Notes under the pieces: model-generated
The model's input: only the letters and a program-made list of their open reading frames with translations
Told to the model about the DNA's origin: nothing
Database searches by the model: none
NCBI RefSeq assembly: GCF_004011695.2
Contig: NC_082409.1
Location: 186,001 to 250,000 of the forward strand
Direction of reading: 5' to 3'
Source of the DNA: Ascochyta rabiei
Lineage: Eukaryota; Ascomycota; Dothideomycetes; Pleosporales; Didymellaceae
DNA length: 64,000 nucleotides
Part shown: one piece after another, positions 25,401 to 38,108 of the stretch
How the letters are laid out: the number at the start of each line of letters is the position of its first letter
Numbering within the stretch: position 1 is the first letter of the stretch
Made by a program: the position numbers and the translations under genes

Positions 25401-27298
25401 GAACTTTTATTATTTTATAATAACTCTTAAGGGATCCTATTAGGAGATGCTGCGCTAGGCCTAGTGCCTATTATAGGAGAGCTTAGGACCCCTACAGTAA
25501 CAGTATAACACTACTTCTTACACTCTACTAGCTACTAACATAGAAACTTAGTTCTTAAAAGATAGTCTTATTAGACAGGGAATAGTAGGTAGCAGCAGCT
25601 GCGTCTAGGGCCTAATTGCGCGCTATACAGCAGCAGTAGTCCTTCTAATAGTTGTCTTCCTCCTTGTCCTCCTCCTTGGTACTAACAGAGATGCTGCAGG
25701 CCTGTTGTAACTAGGCTAAGGAGCAAGAGGTAGGCGCTGCAGTGCCACAACGTAGGGTGCGCGGCTCTAATAGGGAGGGCAAGCAGCAGCAGCAGCAGAG
25801 GGGTAAGTAGACTTAGCAGGGGGGTAAGCAGATCTAGTAGGGGGAAGGGTAGTGCTTAGTAGGGGAGGTAGAGCGCAGGCAGCAGGACAGGCAGGATAAC
25901 AATAGGTACTCTAGGCAGTAGCAGAGCGTAGTAAGCAAGCGCTTAACCTAGTTAACAGCCTCCTTTAGGGTAGATTAGCTACGCTCTTAATATAGGTAGA
26001 AGACTTATAGTAGTACAGGCCTAGACCTCCTTAAACTAGTTTATGCGCTTAGTCTGTGTCTTAATAGCTATTCCTATAGCAGACGCAAACTGTTAAAAGT
26101 AGGCGTTAAACTAGTTACTACTACAACAGCTAGATAAAGGCGTAGTAGGCAGCGCAATCTGCGTACTAGGCTTAGGGGGGGAACAGGTAACATAAGAAGA
26201 GGTTAGCTGCTTAGCTAGCAAGGGGTTAGCGTAGGCTAGGTTAAGGGCAGACTTATAGGCTTAGCAGAGCTTATAGTAGGCGCCTAAACAGTGCACAGCA
26301 GATTAGTAAAACGCCCCTTACAGTAACAGGCAGGACACTTACAGACAAAGGTAGGCTACCTGCCCTAGTTAGCCTTGTTGCTATTAACACCCTAGGTTCT
26401 AGCCATATTAACGTGGACGTTGCTACCCTACATAGATGCCTTAACAACTATTAGCTACAGACATAGACCTAGGATAAAGCTATATACCTAGATGTACCCC
26501 TTAAAGTTATACTAGTTGCAGCAGAGCTCTGTATTAGCGGTAAAAAGACTGTTATCTTAATAACAAACGCGTTAGCGCTTAGTGCAGGTACAGCAGGTCT
26601 TACTAGCACTAGGGAGGTAGTTAGCTGTAGATAGAATTAGCCAGTAGCAGGCCTATAACAGACGTAAGACACTAGGTAGGCTAGCTAGTAAGGATAGTAA
26701 GCTGGCAGCAGGGGCGGCAGGGGACAGCGCAGGCGGGGAGAGGGACTAAGTCCTTATCCTTAGAGTTACCCTTAACCTTATAGTTACTAATACAGTAACA
26801 GCAGGCTCTCTATAGATATAGAGAGATTCTACAATTAAAAACCTAAATAACTGTTATAAAATACTAGGGGAATGTTATAGGCAGACAGAAGGGGACGTGG
26901 TAGGCTACAACTACCTCTGCTAGAGGGACTACCAGCCCTATAACTAGTAGCCTGGTAACTAGAGCTAGGCGCAGCAATAGACATATTATTTAAACTAGAC
27001 AGGTAGGTACAAAAACATAGGCAGGTATAACATAGGTAGGTTAGGTAAGAGCAGGGAGTAGTATAGCGTCTGATAAGGGAAGGTGCGCTAGGCAAAACAA
27101 AAACAACCTAGGTGCGCGTAGGGACCACCCTAGGTAAACTACAGACTGGACTAATAGCTAACCTACTAAGAGGCGGGCCCTTACGCAACTACAACTAGCT
27201 CTAGGGTTTACCTGCTACTAGCGCCTGCTAGTCTACGCAAAACACAGAAAGGACCTAGCAAAATACACTTAGCTAGGGAGAGATAGGGAAAGGAGGTA
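25401..27298 (+). pseudogene. Extra 3' open-frame relic of P1 downstream of integrase
   Basis: About 1.8 kb between the chromodomain-like end of pol and the 3' LTR, longer than a usual 3' leader. A plus-strand frame with few stops reads near 26340-26620 (SLVAINTLGSSHINVDVATLHR), preceded by a Gln-rich stretch (CAG repeats near 25785-25800). The same region is present in inverted copy M, so it belongs to the element. No domain recognised; a second gag-like or envelope-position ORF are both possible. The minus-strand frame at 26835-27095 is a shadow. Confidence 0.5.
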
Positions 27299-27453
27299 TG
27301 TTATAGGCTTAGACCTTGTCTAAGCCTTAAGCGAGACAGGATGGTTACGTGCCCTACAGACATATTAGAAGGACACGCAACGTGTTACCTCCTTAAGAGA
27401 TATAATACCATATCGACCCTTATTACATTCTACCCTAAGGCTAGTCCATAACA
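27299..27453 (+). repeat. 3' LTR of P1
   Basis: Starts TGTTATAGGC, ends CCATAACA; 155 bp, preceded by the purine-rich GGGAAAGGAGGTA. Confidence 0.9.
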
Positions 27454-27709
27454 CAGTTTCTATATTAGCTTTATATACCCCTTCTATTTAACTAGAACCT
27501 ATAACTTGTTCTGCCTATAAGCCCTCTTTTCTTTTAGAATTTCCTCTACTACCTATTTAGCTAGGGTTAGATTGTCCTTCTTTAGGACAACTAGTAGGCC
27601 TAGTCTACTTTCCTGTAGGCGCTGTGTAGGTAGTAGGTTAGAGGCTGTACGTTCTAGCAGGTCTATATACACTATCTTATAAAGGTTGCCTAGTAGATCT
27701 AGAGTAACT
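27454..27709 (-). pseudogene. Element M, continued: integrase C-terminus/chromodomain relic
   Basis: Reverse complement of about 25060-25330 of P1 (ATAGACCTGCTAGAACGT, AGCGCCTACAGGAAAGTAGA). Ends abruptly at E2's LTR; M's 5' two thirds are not present. Confidence 0.8.
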
Positions 27710-28193
27710 TGTTGAAGTTGTACTTTAGTTAAAGACCGTAAGCACTAATTCTATTGGTTCTCGGGGATAAGTACTGGTGGATTGGTTAGGGTTATTAACT
27801 AAGCAAAGCTTGTGAAGATAGGGTGCACTAAATAGTAAAGAGTAGACTGTCTAGTTTAAGCGCAGGTTAAGATTCTAAAGACAAACTTAATTAATAAGGT
27901 TAAACACAAACTATAGGAGTTGTGTTCCTAATAGCTATATACTAAGGAGATATAATACTTATTAATAAGTAACTAGAGTTAGTCTAATAGAATGTATAAG
28001 GGTGCTTGTGGACAAGTATATTATACTATACTTATTAATAAGTAGTTATATATATTATGCTTGTTAACAAGCAGTTATATAATAACTCTTTCTGTTCTGT
28101 TCTTTTCTACTGTTTGTTCCTTTAGGGCGGAGTTAGGGGTCTTAGTTAGCTAGTACTTATATTTGTGCTGTGCCCTAGCACAGAATTATAACA
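27710..28193 (-). repeat. LTR of Gypsy element E2 (3' LTR)
   Basis: 484 bp, TGTTGAAGTTGTACTTTAG...AATTATAACA, followed by CCCTCCTTCCTC, a polypurine tract on the minus strand. Related to the E1 LTR. Confidence 0.8.
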
Positions 28194-30820
28194 CTATCCC
28201 TCCTTCCTCTTTAGTTTATCCTTAAACTATGTAATTATCTGTTAGAGTTTTATATAATCTGCAATCTCTATATCTAGTAACTTATAAGTTAAGATGTTCT
28301 TACACGCTTGCAACATCTGTCTTATATTAGAAATCTGTTAAGCTAATACACCTACTAAAGTCCCTTAAAATTATTATTTCTTTAGCGGCTACAAGTACTA
28401 TATTATGCTAGGTAGTCTAAAAGATCTAAAGTATACTAAGTATATAAAGGCTAGCAAGCTATATGTAAATATGTCTTAGGCGTTATTAGATAATACTTAT
28501 AAGGAGTATAAGAAAAAGGTAGAAGTAGATAAGTTACTTCTTATAACTATAATTGCGCAGTTATTACGTAATAAAAAAATCCTAAATAGGCAAATAAGCG
28601 CGAGCGGGAAAAGGCGCTGTGTTTAGCAAATAGAATAGTTAAGGCTAGCAAGTTAGACCTAGCTAAGGAAGTTAATCCTAACTATCTTATAGCGTCTATT
28701 AGCATATATTAGCATATATACCTTGCTAGCTACCTGGAGTACTCTTAGTTTAATTAAAGAGTCTGTAGTAAATGATAGTACTTGCGTACTAATGAGCAGT
28801 AGTTTATAAGGTACGTAGGTAGTTCCTATATGTTTTCTAAGTCTAGGTATCCTAACTATTTAACTATGTACCTTTGTTAATTGCCATTTCCCTTATATAT
28901 TACTATTTTTTTAACTTCCTATTTATCTTTACTATTAGCTTAGTAATAGAAGTTCTTCTAGATAGGCGTTCTAGAGTTAGCTAGTTCTAATAGTAATATG
29001 TAGAACACTAGATAGATGTTTATATCCTTTAGCAGATTAAGTCTATAGTTAACTACGATTATCTGCTTTAAAACAAAAAAGGGTCTAACTTTAACGTTAG
29101 GTTTTTTGTTAGTATTTATGTGCGAAGGGTTTCTATAAGGAGATAGACTTTATCCCCCTCTTTTAGCTAAGGTGCTGTTTTTCTTTTCTAGTTAACATAT
29201 GAGATTACTTATTCTTAAGCCTTACTAATATTTTCTAGTACTTTCTTATACACTTCTTTTAGTCTTACTACTAAGGATATTGCTAATTTAGTCTAAATTA
29301 GCGTGTCTAGACTTCTAGTAAAGAGATTTAGGTGCATCCTATAATTTAGGAAGAACAGTAATTCTTCTATTACTTCTAACAATTTGTTGTTATATGCAAT
29401 TTGTGCTATAGGTAACAGTAAAACCTAGTTATCTTGCTGCTACTTACTGTATGTCTATAGGTATGTTTCTATAGTCTAATTTGTTCTTTTAGTCTGTCTA
29501 TCTGTCTGCAGATAATAGGCTGTTAAGAGTTTCTTCTTAGTACTAATAGCTGCTAAGAGCGTAGTCTAATAATTTAACATAAAGAGCTTGTCTTAATTAC
29601 TAATAATTAATTCTAGTGTGCTATAATACCTAATATATTAATCTAGAAACACTTATATAAGCTACTCTAGAGTATAGCTATATTGGAAAGGTATTATCTT
29701 AGCGTAGTTAGTAAACCTGTTAACTATAATAAAGATTAAGTTATAGTTGTATCTAGTTACAGGGTCTCTTAGGATAGGCTGCTGTGTAACAAAATCTATT
29801 ATAATGTTTATCTATAGTACTGTAGGTAGCTCTATTACCTGTATTCCTCCGTATTTTGCATGTGTACTGTGTTTATTTTGCTAACAGTTAACACAGTTCT
29901 TAATGTATTTAGTAACCTTGTCCTTTATATTACTAAACTTATAGTGTTACTTAATAAGTTCTATTATATATGTAATTCCAGAGTGTCTATATAGTAGGTT
30001 ATTATAGTAATTAGCTATAATCTTGCTCTAAAGTTCCTCTAGTACGTCTAATATAATGCGATGTTTGTTTTTAATTTGTGTTATATTGTTTAGTTGTTAC
30101 AATAGTCTAAGTAACCTATTATTATTCATTCCTAGTACTACAAACTGGTTTATTGTCTTTTCTCTAGTAAGGCTGTGTTGTCTGCTAAGCGCGTTAGCTC
30201 TACTATTGTCTTTGCCTAGCGTATATAATATCTTAAATTTGTATTATTTAAGTATCTTAAAATAATGTACTTATTATTAATTTACGACGTTAGTAGTAGT
30301 AAGGTATACTAGGTTCTTATAGTTAGTGTAGATAGTAAGTTCTAAGCAGCTTTCTGCGTATAGTTGCTAATGTTCTAGGGCTAATACAATTATAAGTAAT
30401 TCTTTATTGTGCACATTATAGCGTTCTTTAGGTCCTAAGAACTTATAGAAGTAGTAAGTAATAGGGTGCTATAGTCTATCCTTTTCTTATATAATATATG
30501 CGCCTAATATAAGATCTAAGGCGTTAGTAACTATATATATTAGTTTGCTACTATAAAATGTAGTTAATATAGAAGGTGTAATATAGGCTTGCTTAAGTGC
30601 CTTAAACATATTATTCTGTTCTTGTCCCTACTTAAATAGTGTATCCTTCTACGTAAGCTTTGTTAGCAGAATTACAATCTTAGAGTAGTCCTTAATAAAG
30701 CGTCAGTTAAAGTTAACAAATCCTAAGAATACCTATATCTGTCTAACTGTTTTTAGAGTTTGCTAAGTCTTAACTACTTCTACTTTTATTAGACTAATCT
30801 TAACTCTATGTTGTAAGGAT
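28194..30820 (-). pseudogene. E2 internal region: 3' region, integrase, RNase H and RT end, truncated
   Basis: Minus-strand Gypsy pol. Integrase C-terminal half at about 29510-29100 (reading LQTDRQTKRTN and LLPIAQIAYNN), RNase H/RT thumb region at about 30800-30300 (FLGFVNFNQRFIKDYSKI near 30730-30680). It is cut at 30820 by element G. Gag, protease and most RT are absent from the other side of G. The short frames at 30056-30265 and 31585-31770 are chance frames. Confidence 0.75.
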
Positions 30821-31013
30821 TGTACAAAGCGATCACATGGGAGGATAGGGTTGGAGAGGATAGCAGGTGTATTAAGGTACGTAGTGTGTAGTGACAAGAC
30901 TAATTACTAGAGTATTAGCGATAACCTCTAACACCTTTATATAGTCTGGGCTAACTAGCCCTATAGTAGCTTGCTAAGACAGGTAGAGGTACCTCTAGGC
31001 CTAGCGCCTAATA
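30821..31013 (-). repeat. 3' LTR of G
   Basis: 193 bp, TGTACAAAGCGATCACATGG...GCCTAATA; aligns base for base in length with 37916-38108. Confidence 0.9.
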
Positions 31014-32900
31014 ATGCCTTCCTTCTTTAGATTGTTTGGCTTAAACAATAGTATAATTAGCAATACTGTATTACTTTAGCCTAGCTTTAGACGTGTTTAC
31101 TCTGTCTGTCCTGTTATAGCCAATTCTAACTAGGTTTAGGCGTTTTAGACGCCTTGTAAGGCTAGATAGGGCTTAATACTAATTCTGCCTTCACCTAGTA
31201 AAAGTTAAACAGAAATCCTCTCTTACCTCTTACTTTACCTCTAGGGTCTAGGCAGCTGTTTGCGCAGGCTAAAACTCTAACTAGGTGGCTGGCAGCATAT
31301 AAGCTATCTATACCCCTAGTTTTATTAGTTACTACTACATCCTACTTTATTTTAGTAAGTACTAACCTATTCTGTCTAGCACTTTTGTAAGGATAGCTAA
31401 GGGATTTTCTAGGTCTTTCTAGCACGTTCTAACACGTTTTGGCAGATAGTACTACATAGCACGCCTTAGTAACCTTTCTAGACTGTTCCTAACTGCTACT
31501 GCCTACCAGTAACTATTACTAATTGTTACTAACTACTATTTTCTATAGCTGTTATGTTAATGCCTGCTTACCACAAAATTAACATTGCTAAGAACAGTAG
31601 GACTGCTAAGCAGTGCTGTATACTCTGTCTCTACTATATTACTAATAGTAATGTCTATAGAGACTGTTGTTTCTCTACTAACCTGGCTTTATAGGGTAGC
31701 CTGCGTTATAGGGAAGCCTAGGCCTACTACTGTAGAGAGTGTTATAATAGCAATAAGAATTGCCTATTAGTACGTGTTTTATCTCCTTTTAGCTTATTTT
31801 AGCATCTTTTAACATATTTAGGGCCCTAATAAGTACGCTAACAGCTATTTAAGGCTTTCTAGCAACATAGCGCACCTTTACTCTAGTTGTTGCCTTATTA
31901 CTACTGCTTGTACTGCTATTATTAATACAGCTAGCGTTAAGACTACCCCTACAACTTCTGCTACTACCGCGCCTATATCTATTAATAAGAAGACTATAAT
32001 AGGCAAGTCTATTATTAACTAGGCCAGCTTGTTACTAGGAATAATTTAAGAGTACTTTCTGTCTCTATTTAGCTTATTATAGCATAATCTAACCTTTATA
32101 GGAACTATTTACTATAGGAAGAGCTACTTACACTCTATAATAGTAACACTTACGCACATAAGTTAACCTTATCTAGTATCTATATTAAGAAGTAAGATTA
32201 ATCTAAGGCTAGCGCTGTTAAGGCTAAGATAAAGCAAAAGAAGATGTTAGAGGAAAGTAGTGGTAAGTCTAATCTAGATACGCCTATTACCCCCTGTAAG
32301 AAGGTATTATAGCACATTTTAACCTATTTTAATAATGTCTAACTTCTTTTATAGTTAAAGTACCAGGCTGCAGGCACTAGAAAGACACTTAGTTAACTCT
32401 AAGAGGAGCAGGAGGAGCAGGAGGCTGCTAAGCAGGCCACCGCCAATGCTGCTACTGCTGCTGCTGCTGCTAAGAAGCCTTGTAGTAGATGTAAGGCTAC
32501 TACTTATACCTATAGTAGTAGTTATAGTTAGTAGATATTCCCTATAATAGAAGGTTTAGATTATTAATACCTAAGTTTGTAGTTTGTAGACGGTTTTAGG
32601 CTAATATAGCAATTAGGTGCATTACACTCTTAGATAGTCTAAATAATACTAAGAAGGTGTTCTTTTATACTAATTCTCCTATATTTACTTATAATTGTAA
32701 CTATATAACGTAGCGTATAACTTTCTTTATCTTCTTATATTAGAAATAGCTATAATAGGCTAAAAGATGTCTGCTTTAGCTAGTCTGTATTTCTTAGGGT
32801 AAGGTAGGGTTATATTTTTCCTTAGCGTAAACTATTAAATACTTATTAATTAAAAAACCCCTATAGGGAAAAATTATAATTAAGTAAAGGTATTTAGCCT
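31014..32900 (+). pseudogene. Antisense open-frame relic in the 3' region of G
   Basis: Between the 3' LTR and the integrase end lie 1.9 kb that make no sense in the pol direction. The plus strand shows protein-like composition near 31890-32020 (TTPTTSATTAPISINKKT) and near 32390-32515 a Glu/Gln-rich stretch, an alanine run encoded by GCT repeats and a CSRCKATT cysteine pair, like the C-terminal tail of fungal transposases or zinc-knuckle proteins. It could be a captured gene piece or an antisense element ORF; not identified. Confidence 0.35.
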
Positions 32901-35900
32901 TTTTAGTCCCACTATTTTTTAGACTTTAACGTTAACGTCTTATTATGCGGTCTAAGCAGTTACCTTATTATTTTCTAGTATTGTTTTAGCGCTTCTTTAG
33001 AAAGATTTGTGCTAATTTCCTAGGAATTTTCTAAGTTAGGGAATCTGTCCTACTTAATGAGGTATTCCTACTGTCTGTTAGCTAATTGCCTTCTGTTAAG
33101 GACTTTTTCTACATCCTATACCTTTTCTTACCTCTTAACTATAGGTTCTTATATTTGTTCCTATATAATTAGGAGTTAACTTCTTATTATATATAGGTCT
33201 AGCAGTAACGCATAGAATACTAGGTAAATCCCTTTTATTTCTAGTAGGTCTACTCTGTATGCACTAGGGCCAATCTAGGCCGTAATAGTCCTAGGTCCTA
33301 GGTATTTCTAGTCTAGCTTCTTTTTTAGGCGTACTGTCCTAATATTTTTACTAAAGACTAGTACTTTATTGCCTACTTTAAAGGGTGGTAGTAGTTGTTT
33401 CTTATCTAAGTATTTCTTTTAATACTTGTTTAACTTTTCTATGTTTACTTTACAGGTAGCCTATAAGGTAATAACTCTAGCAGCTAATTCCTTTATAAGA
33501 GAAGATTCTCTGCCTTTTAATGCTAAAGTAGGCTAATCTATGCTCCTTAGATCTATACTATAACAGGCTTAAAAAGGTGTTACGTTTATAGATGCGTAAA
33601 TGCTATTATTATATACAAATTCTGTAATCAAAATCTTTAGGGCCTAATTATCTTATTCTAGAGTACAGTAGCAACATAGGTACTGTTTAAGAGTCTAATT
33701 TTACCTTTCTGTTTTGCTATCTGTCTAGGGATGATAGGCTAACGTTAAGACTTATCTTAAGTTTAAATAGTACTTAAAGGTTTCCTACGTCTTTAAGTTT
33801 ATTAGCAGCCCCTAATCTAAGATAATTTGTGCTGGCGCGCTGTGTAAGTAGATAATTTCTCTAATCTAGGTGTGTGCTAGATCTTTTCTATTCTAATTAG
33901 CCCTAGCTAGTATGTAGTGTAACATTTTAGTTAATTTGCATACTACTACTAGTATAGAGTTATACACTAGCCTAGCCACCTTGCTAGGAGGTAATTCTGT
34001 AATAAAATCTATTGTTACGTCCTCCTATAGTTAGCTTAGCACTAGTAAAGGTTATAATAACCTATACAGTTTATGTTAGGTAGCAGTTAATCTCCTACAT
34101 ACTAAACAGTTATGGCAGTAGTTAGATATGTCCTTAGTAATGCCCTTCTAGATATATCTGCGCTAAATCTTCTCTAAGGTCCTTTGTGCTCTAAAGTGTC
34201 CTAACATTAGGTTATTGTAACGTTCTTTAATTACTTACACTTTATCGTTTAGCCTTATAAGTAAGATACGCTTCTCCTTAGCTGTATTATCTTTTTCTAG
34301 GTTATTTTATCCTATTTTAATATTGCTTAACTCTTTTTTAGTGCTAGAGAGTTTGTCTGTGTTGTCTAAGTCTGTTGTTAGCTCTATGTAACTGTTCTCT
34401 CTTAATTCTTCTCTTTTAAGATCCCTTATGCCTTTTCTTCCTTTTATAGACAAACAAAGGGTTATAGCTGCTACTAGGGGCGTATTAGGGTTCTTCCTAG
34501 TTAGGATCTCCTAAAGTAGTTGTATAAAAGCCTTATTGTACTTTTATAAGGGGTCTTATACCTCTTTTATATATTTAGGACGCTGTAAGGGTCTATCTGC
34601 AGGGTTTATAGACCCTAGGTAATAAGTAATTATAAAGTTAAACTTAGATAACAATAAGTATGCCCTTACTTACTAATAGCTAAGAACCTTTGTCTCTATA
34701 AACTATTTTAGGTTTTAGTAATCTATTAAGATCTTAAAGAAGCTACTGTCTAAGTATCTTTGCTAATGCTGTAGGCTCTAAACAATTGTAAGAAGTTCCT
34801 AGTTATAAGTATTATAGTTATACTCTATTTAGATTAACTTCTTTAAATAGAAGTCTACAGGCCTCTATTAGGCCAGCTTCCCCTCCCTAGGGACTAGTTA
34901 ACTAAGGATTCCTAAGATAGCGCCTCTAGAGGCATCTACTTCTATCCTAGTCTGTCTCCTAGGTACAAAATAAACTAAGATAGGTACGTTAATAAATAAA
35001 TCCTTTATATTCTAGAAAGCTTATAGGAATTCTTTGCTTAGCTTAAGAGGCTAACTCTTCTCCTTTCTTATTGCTCAACCAGATTTGGCCAAATTTAGCC
35101 CTTTCTAGGTTAATTAGGTAAATAGCAAGGCTAATTTAGAAAACCTAGTAATAAACCTCTAATAGTAGTTTATAAAGCCTATAAATACTTAGATATTATA
35201 AACTGTGCGCAGAATTAGCTATTCTTAGATTGTTTTAACCCTGTCTAGGTTAATACTTACCCCTTTAGGTAAGACTATGTACCTAAGGTACTCTATACAT
35301 TAATAGTACTATTTACACTTATCTAAGCGCATATAGAGGTTTGCTTTACAAAGCCTCTCTAAGACCTCCTTAACGTGTCTAACGTGGTCTTCCTCTGTCT
35401 TAGAGTATACTAATATGTTGTCTAGATATATAATATAAGTTATATTAACTAATCTTATTAGTGCCTTATTTATATAGGCCTGAAATTAGGCAGGAGCATT
35501 TATAAGTCTAAATAGCATTACTGTGTACTTAAAATATCTATGCCTAGTTTAAAAAACAGTCTTCTACTTATCTTCTTCCTTAATATAGATATAGTAATAC
35601 GCCTTGCGTACATCCAGTTTAGTATAGAACTTAGCGTACGCTAGTTGTTCTAGTAACTCTGTAATTAGTGGCAATAGATAGCAGTTTTTAACTGTTATCT
35701 TATTTAGACCTCTATAGTCTACACACAGTTATAGGTTACTGTCTTTCTTCTTTAAAAAGAGAACAGGCGCCCCTGCTGGCGACCTTAAGTGTTATATCCA
35801 GCCACTTTGTAGATATTCTGCTAGATACTTCCTAAGTATCTCTAATTCTGTTGTAGATAACCTATATAACAGTTAGTGGGGGAAAGTAGCTCCTTCTATA

Positions 35901-37915
35901 ATATTAATTGCTAGGTTGTGCTCTCTATACTCTAGTAGGGCCTAAGTATTATCCTCTAATTCTAAGTGCGCATATTTGCGATACACTTCTAGAATTAGGC
36001 CCTTTTTAGTAGATATTATGTTATGTGTATCTACTAAGTTTACTATACACACATAAACGTCTACTAAGGGACTTCTTATAGTGCGTTTAAACTCTTTAGC
36101 ATCTTCTAACGCTATCTTCTCTAGTTTAGGAGAGTCCCTATACTTCTTCCCTTAGAAGAGCATACACTAGCTTAAATAGCTTAGCTTAGAGTTTGTCTAG
36201 TTAATCTAGGGTAATCTAAGGTATATCTTGTACCTTTGTAGGTCTGTAACCACAAAAGGTATCTGTTACGCCTCCTGTCTTCCACAGGAGTTAACAATAG
36301 ATACTTCTGCTGTAGTCACTCTGTAGATAGGCAATTCTACTCCGCCTACACCTTTAGCTACTATTTTATTTAATAGTGTAACCTCTAGATCCTGCTCCTT
36401 TGCTAGGAGAACTAAAATTAAGTTTAGTTGTAACCCTCTATCTATTAGGGCTTCTACGTTCTCTGCGTTGCCTATAGATGCTTTAACTGTAAGTAGGCGT
36501 GTATATTTTAGGTACAATACCTTATAAAGAGAGATATTCTCCTTCTTCTTCTTAGATAATTTAATATAGGCTACAAGAGAGGAGATTAGCTCTTAGGTCC
36601 CTTGTCTTTTCCTAACTTATCTAGAGTAGGGTCTTTCTAATTTAACTTTAGCTTTAGGCAGTTAGGGCGGTAGTAACTAGTTTCTCTATACTTAAGGCAC
36701 GCGTTTTAGGCCTTATATAGCCTATCTTAGCCCTTTTTACCCTTTACTAGCTCCTTACAGAACTTCTTAGACTTAAACAACTTTTTTAGGGTTTTTATAT
36801 TCCCTTCTAACCTAGAGTTACTAAATTAGCGCTTCTGTAGTCCTTTGTTAGTTGTCTTACCCTTAGCTAGAGTCTTCTTAGGTAGCTGTTAGCTATGCTG
36901 GCCTAGTCTCTAGTTAATAATATTAGCTTGTTCCTCTACCTTTAGGATTGTGTCCCTTTAATTATAGGGGATAAGAAACAAGTCCTTTTATATACTAGGG
37001 AGCAGTATAGTAATATATTCTAGGACTTAAAGCTCTAGCGTATATAAGTTGCCTAGTTCCTCCTATAGTAGACGTATAAAGTCCAGCAGATCTATAGGGG
37101 ACTAAGATTTCTACTACTTATGTTACTTTAAGGATTTATACGCTACTTACTTACGTTTAGCTAGCATTCCTATTGTATCTAGCATAATTCTTTTTAGCTA
37201 TTACTACGTAAGTTCCTAGGTTAGCTAATTACAGTAGTTAGTTGTGTAGTAGGCCTACTATAACGTCTTTAGGTTCTCTAAGAGGTACCTTATACTAAAG
37301 TTAATCTTTTATTCCTCTATAAGGAAATTAACTAGGGATTAGAGGAAGTATCTCTTACAATCTCTCTTCTAACAGTTATATTTAGCGCAGTTGCGCTTTA
37401 CATACTTCTATAGGGGTTTAGGTTATAGAAGATTTACAGATAGGGAAGATTATAATTTCTTTGCTTCTTCTAGTACTTTTTAGAAGGATAGGATTATTAC
37501 TAGATCTCCTTTATTGTATTTGCGTCTAAGTTTATAAAGAGAGGAAAGTTCCTCTTAGTCTTTTATCTCTTGCAACTATTTGCGTAAGTTTTCTAACTCC
37601 TGTTGTTAATTACCTACTTCTAGGCTATTCTAGCCTTCTCTAGCTGAAGCTGCCCTATAGATACAAATTCTAGGGTAAGGTGTACTGCCTAGAGGACCTA
37701 CAGATCTTCTTAAGGCACTATAGACACTTAGTGTCTGTTAAGGTATCTCCTTATCTACAGAGGGAGGTGTTACCTTATGCTCTACTAGCTCTCCTACAGG
37801 TAGGTTGTCTTAGTCCCTCTTTAAAGACAGTAAGCCTTAATAATTTAGTATAAGACTTATAGTAGCTTAGGTCTATCTTTAATTATTATATAAGAGTAAT
37901 TAGAATATAAAGAGT
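32901..37915 (-). pseudogene. G gag-pol relic
   Basis: The protease core is readable at 36266-36517: an 83-codon open frame containing EALIDRGLQLNLI, the DTG triad changed to DRG. RT lies around 35.9-35.0 kb, including the segment whose sense reads ...YVQDYTRLGLNK-like. Zinc-binding gag tail is near 36.7-36.9 kb. Stops are scattered throughout. Confidence 0.75.
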
Positions 37916-38108
37916 TGTATAAAGCAATTATAAGGGAGGATAGGGTAGAAGAGGATGGCAGGTGTATTAAGGTACGTAATGTGTAGTAACAAGACTAATT
38001 ACTAGAGTATTAGTAATAACCTCTAACACCTTTATATAGTCCGGGCTAACTAGCCTCATAGTAGCTCGCCAAGACAGGCAGAGGTACCTCCAGGCCCAGC
38101 GCCTGACA
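37916..38108 (-). repeat. 5' LTR of G
   Basis: 193 bp, TGTATAAAGCAATTATAAGG...GCGCCTGACA. Better preserved at its right end (CCGGGCTAACTAGCCTC) than the left LTR. Confidence 0.9.

Larger units (their letters stand above)
20331..27453 (+). mobile_element. Gypsy/chromovirus-type retrotransposon P1, complete but decayed
   Basis: 7.1 kb, two 155-bp LTRs (20331-20485 and 27299-27453). Target duplication CGGTT (20326-20330) against CAGTT (27454-27458), differing by one G-to-A transition. It sits inside M, whose sequence resumes on the other side. Order in the internal region is gag, protease, reverse transcriptase, integrase with chromodomain-like end, then a 1.8-kb extra region. All genes are riddled with TAG stops where Trp or Gln is expected. 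Confidence 0.9.
30821..38108 (-). mobile_element. Gypsy retrotransposon G, full length, decayed, minus strand
   Basis: 7.3 kb with 193-bp LTRs at both ends. From right to left: gag (about 37.9-36.6 kb), protease (about 36.5-36.27 kb), reverse transcriptase and RNase H (about 35.9-34.5 kb), integrase (about 34.3-33.0 kb), then a 1.9-kb 3' region and a polypurine tract next to the left LTR. No 5-bp target duplication is visible (AGGAT left, ATTAA right). Fragments of this family also flank the Copia dimer. Confidence 0.85.

Noticed and set aside
27710..30820. E2 LTR as the missing 5' LTR of E1
   Set aside because: A polypurine tract follows it and it abuts element M, so it is the 3' LTR of its own minus-strand element; E1's 5' part is simply missing.
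30056..31770. Small frames of 61-69 codons
   Set aside because: Within E2 pol and the G LTR region; no start context or domain.
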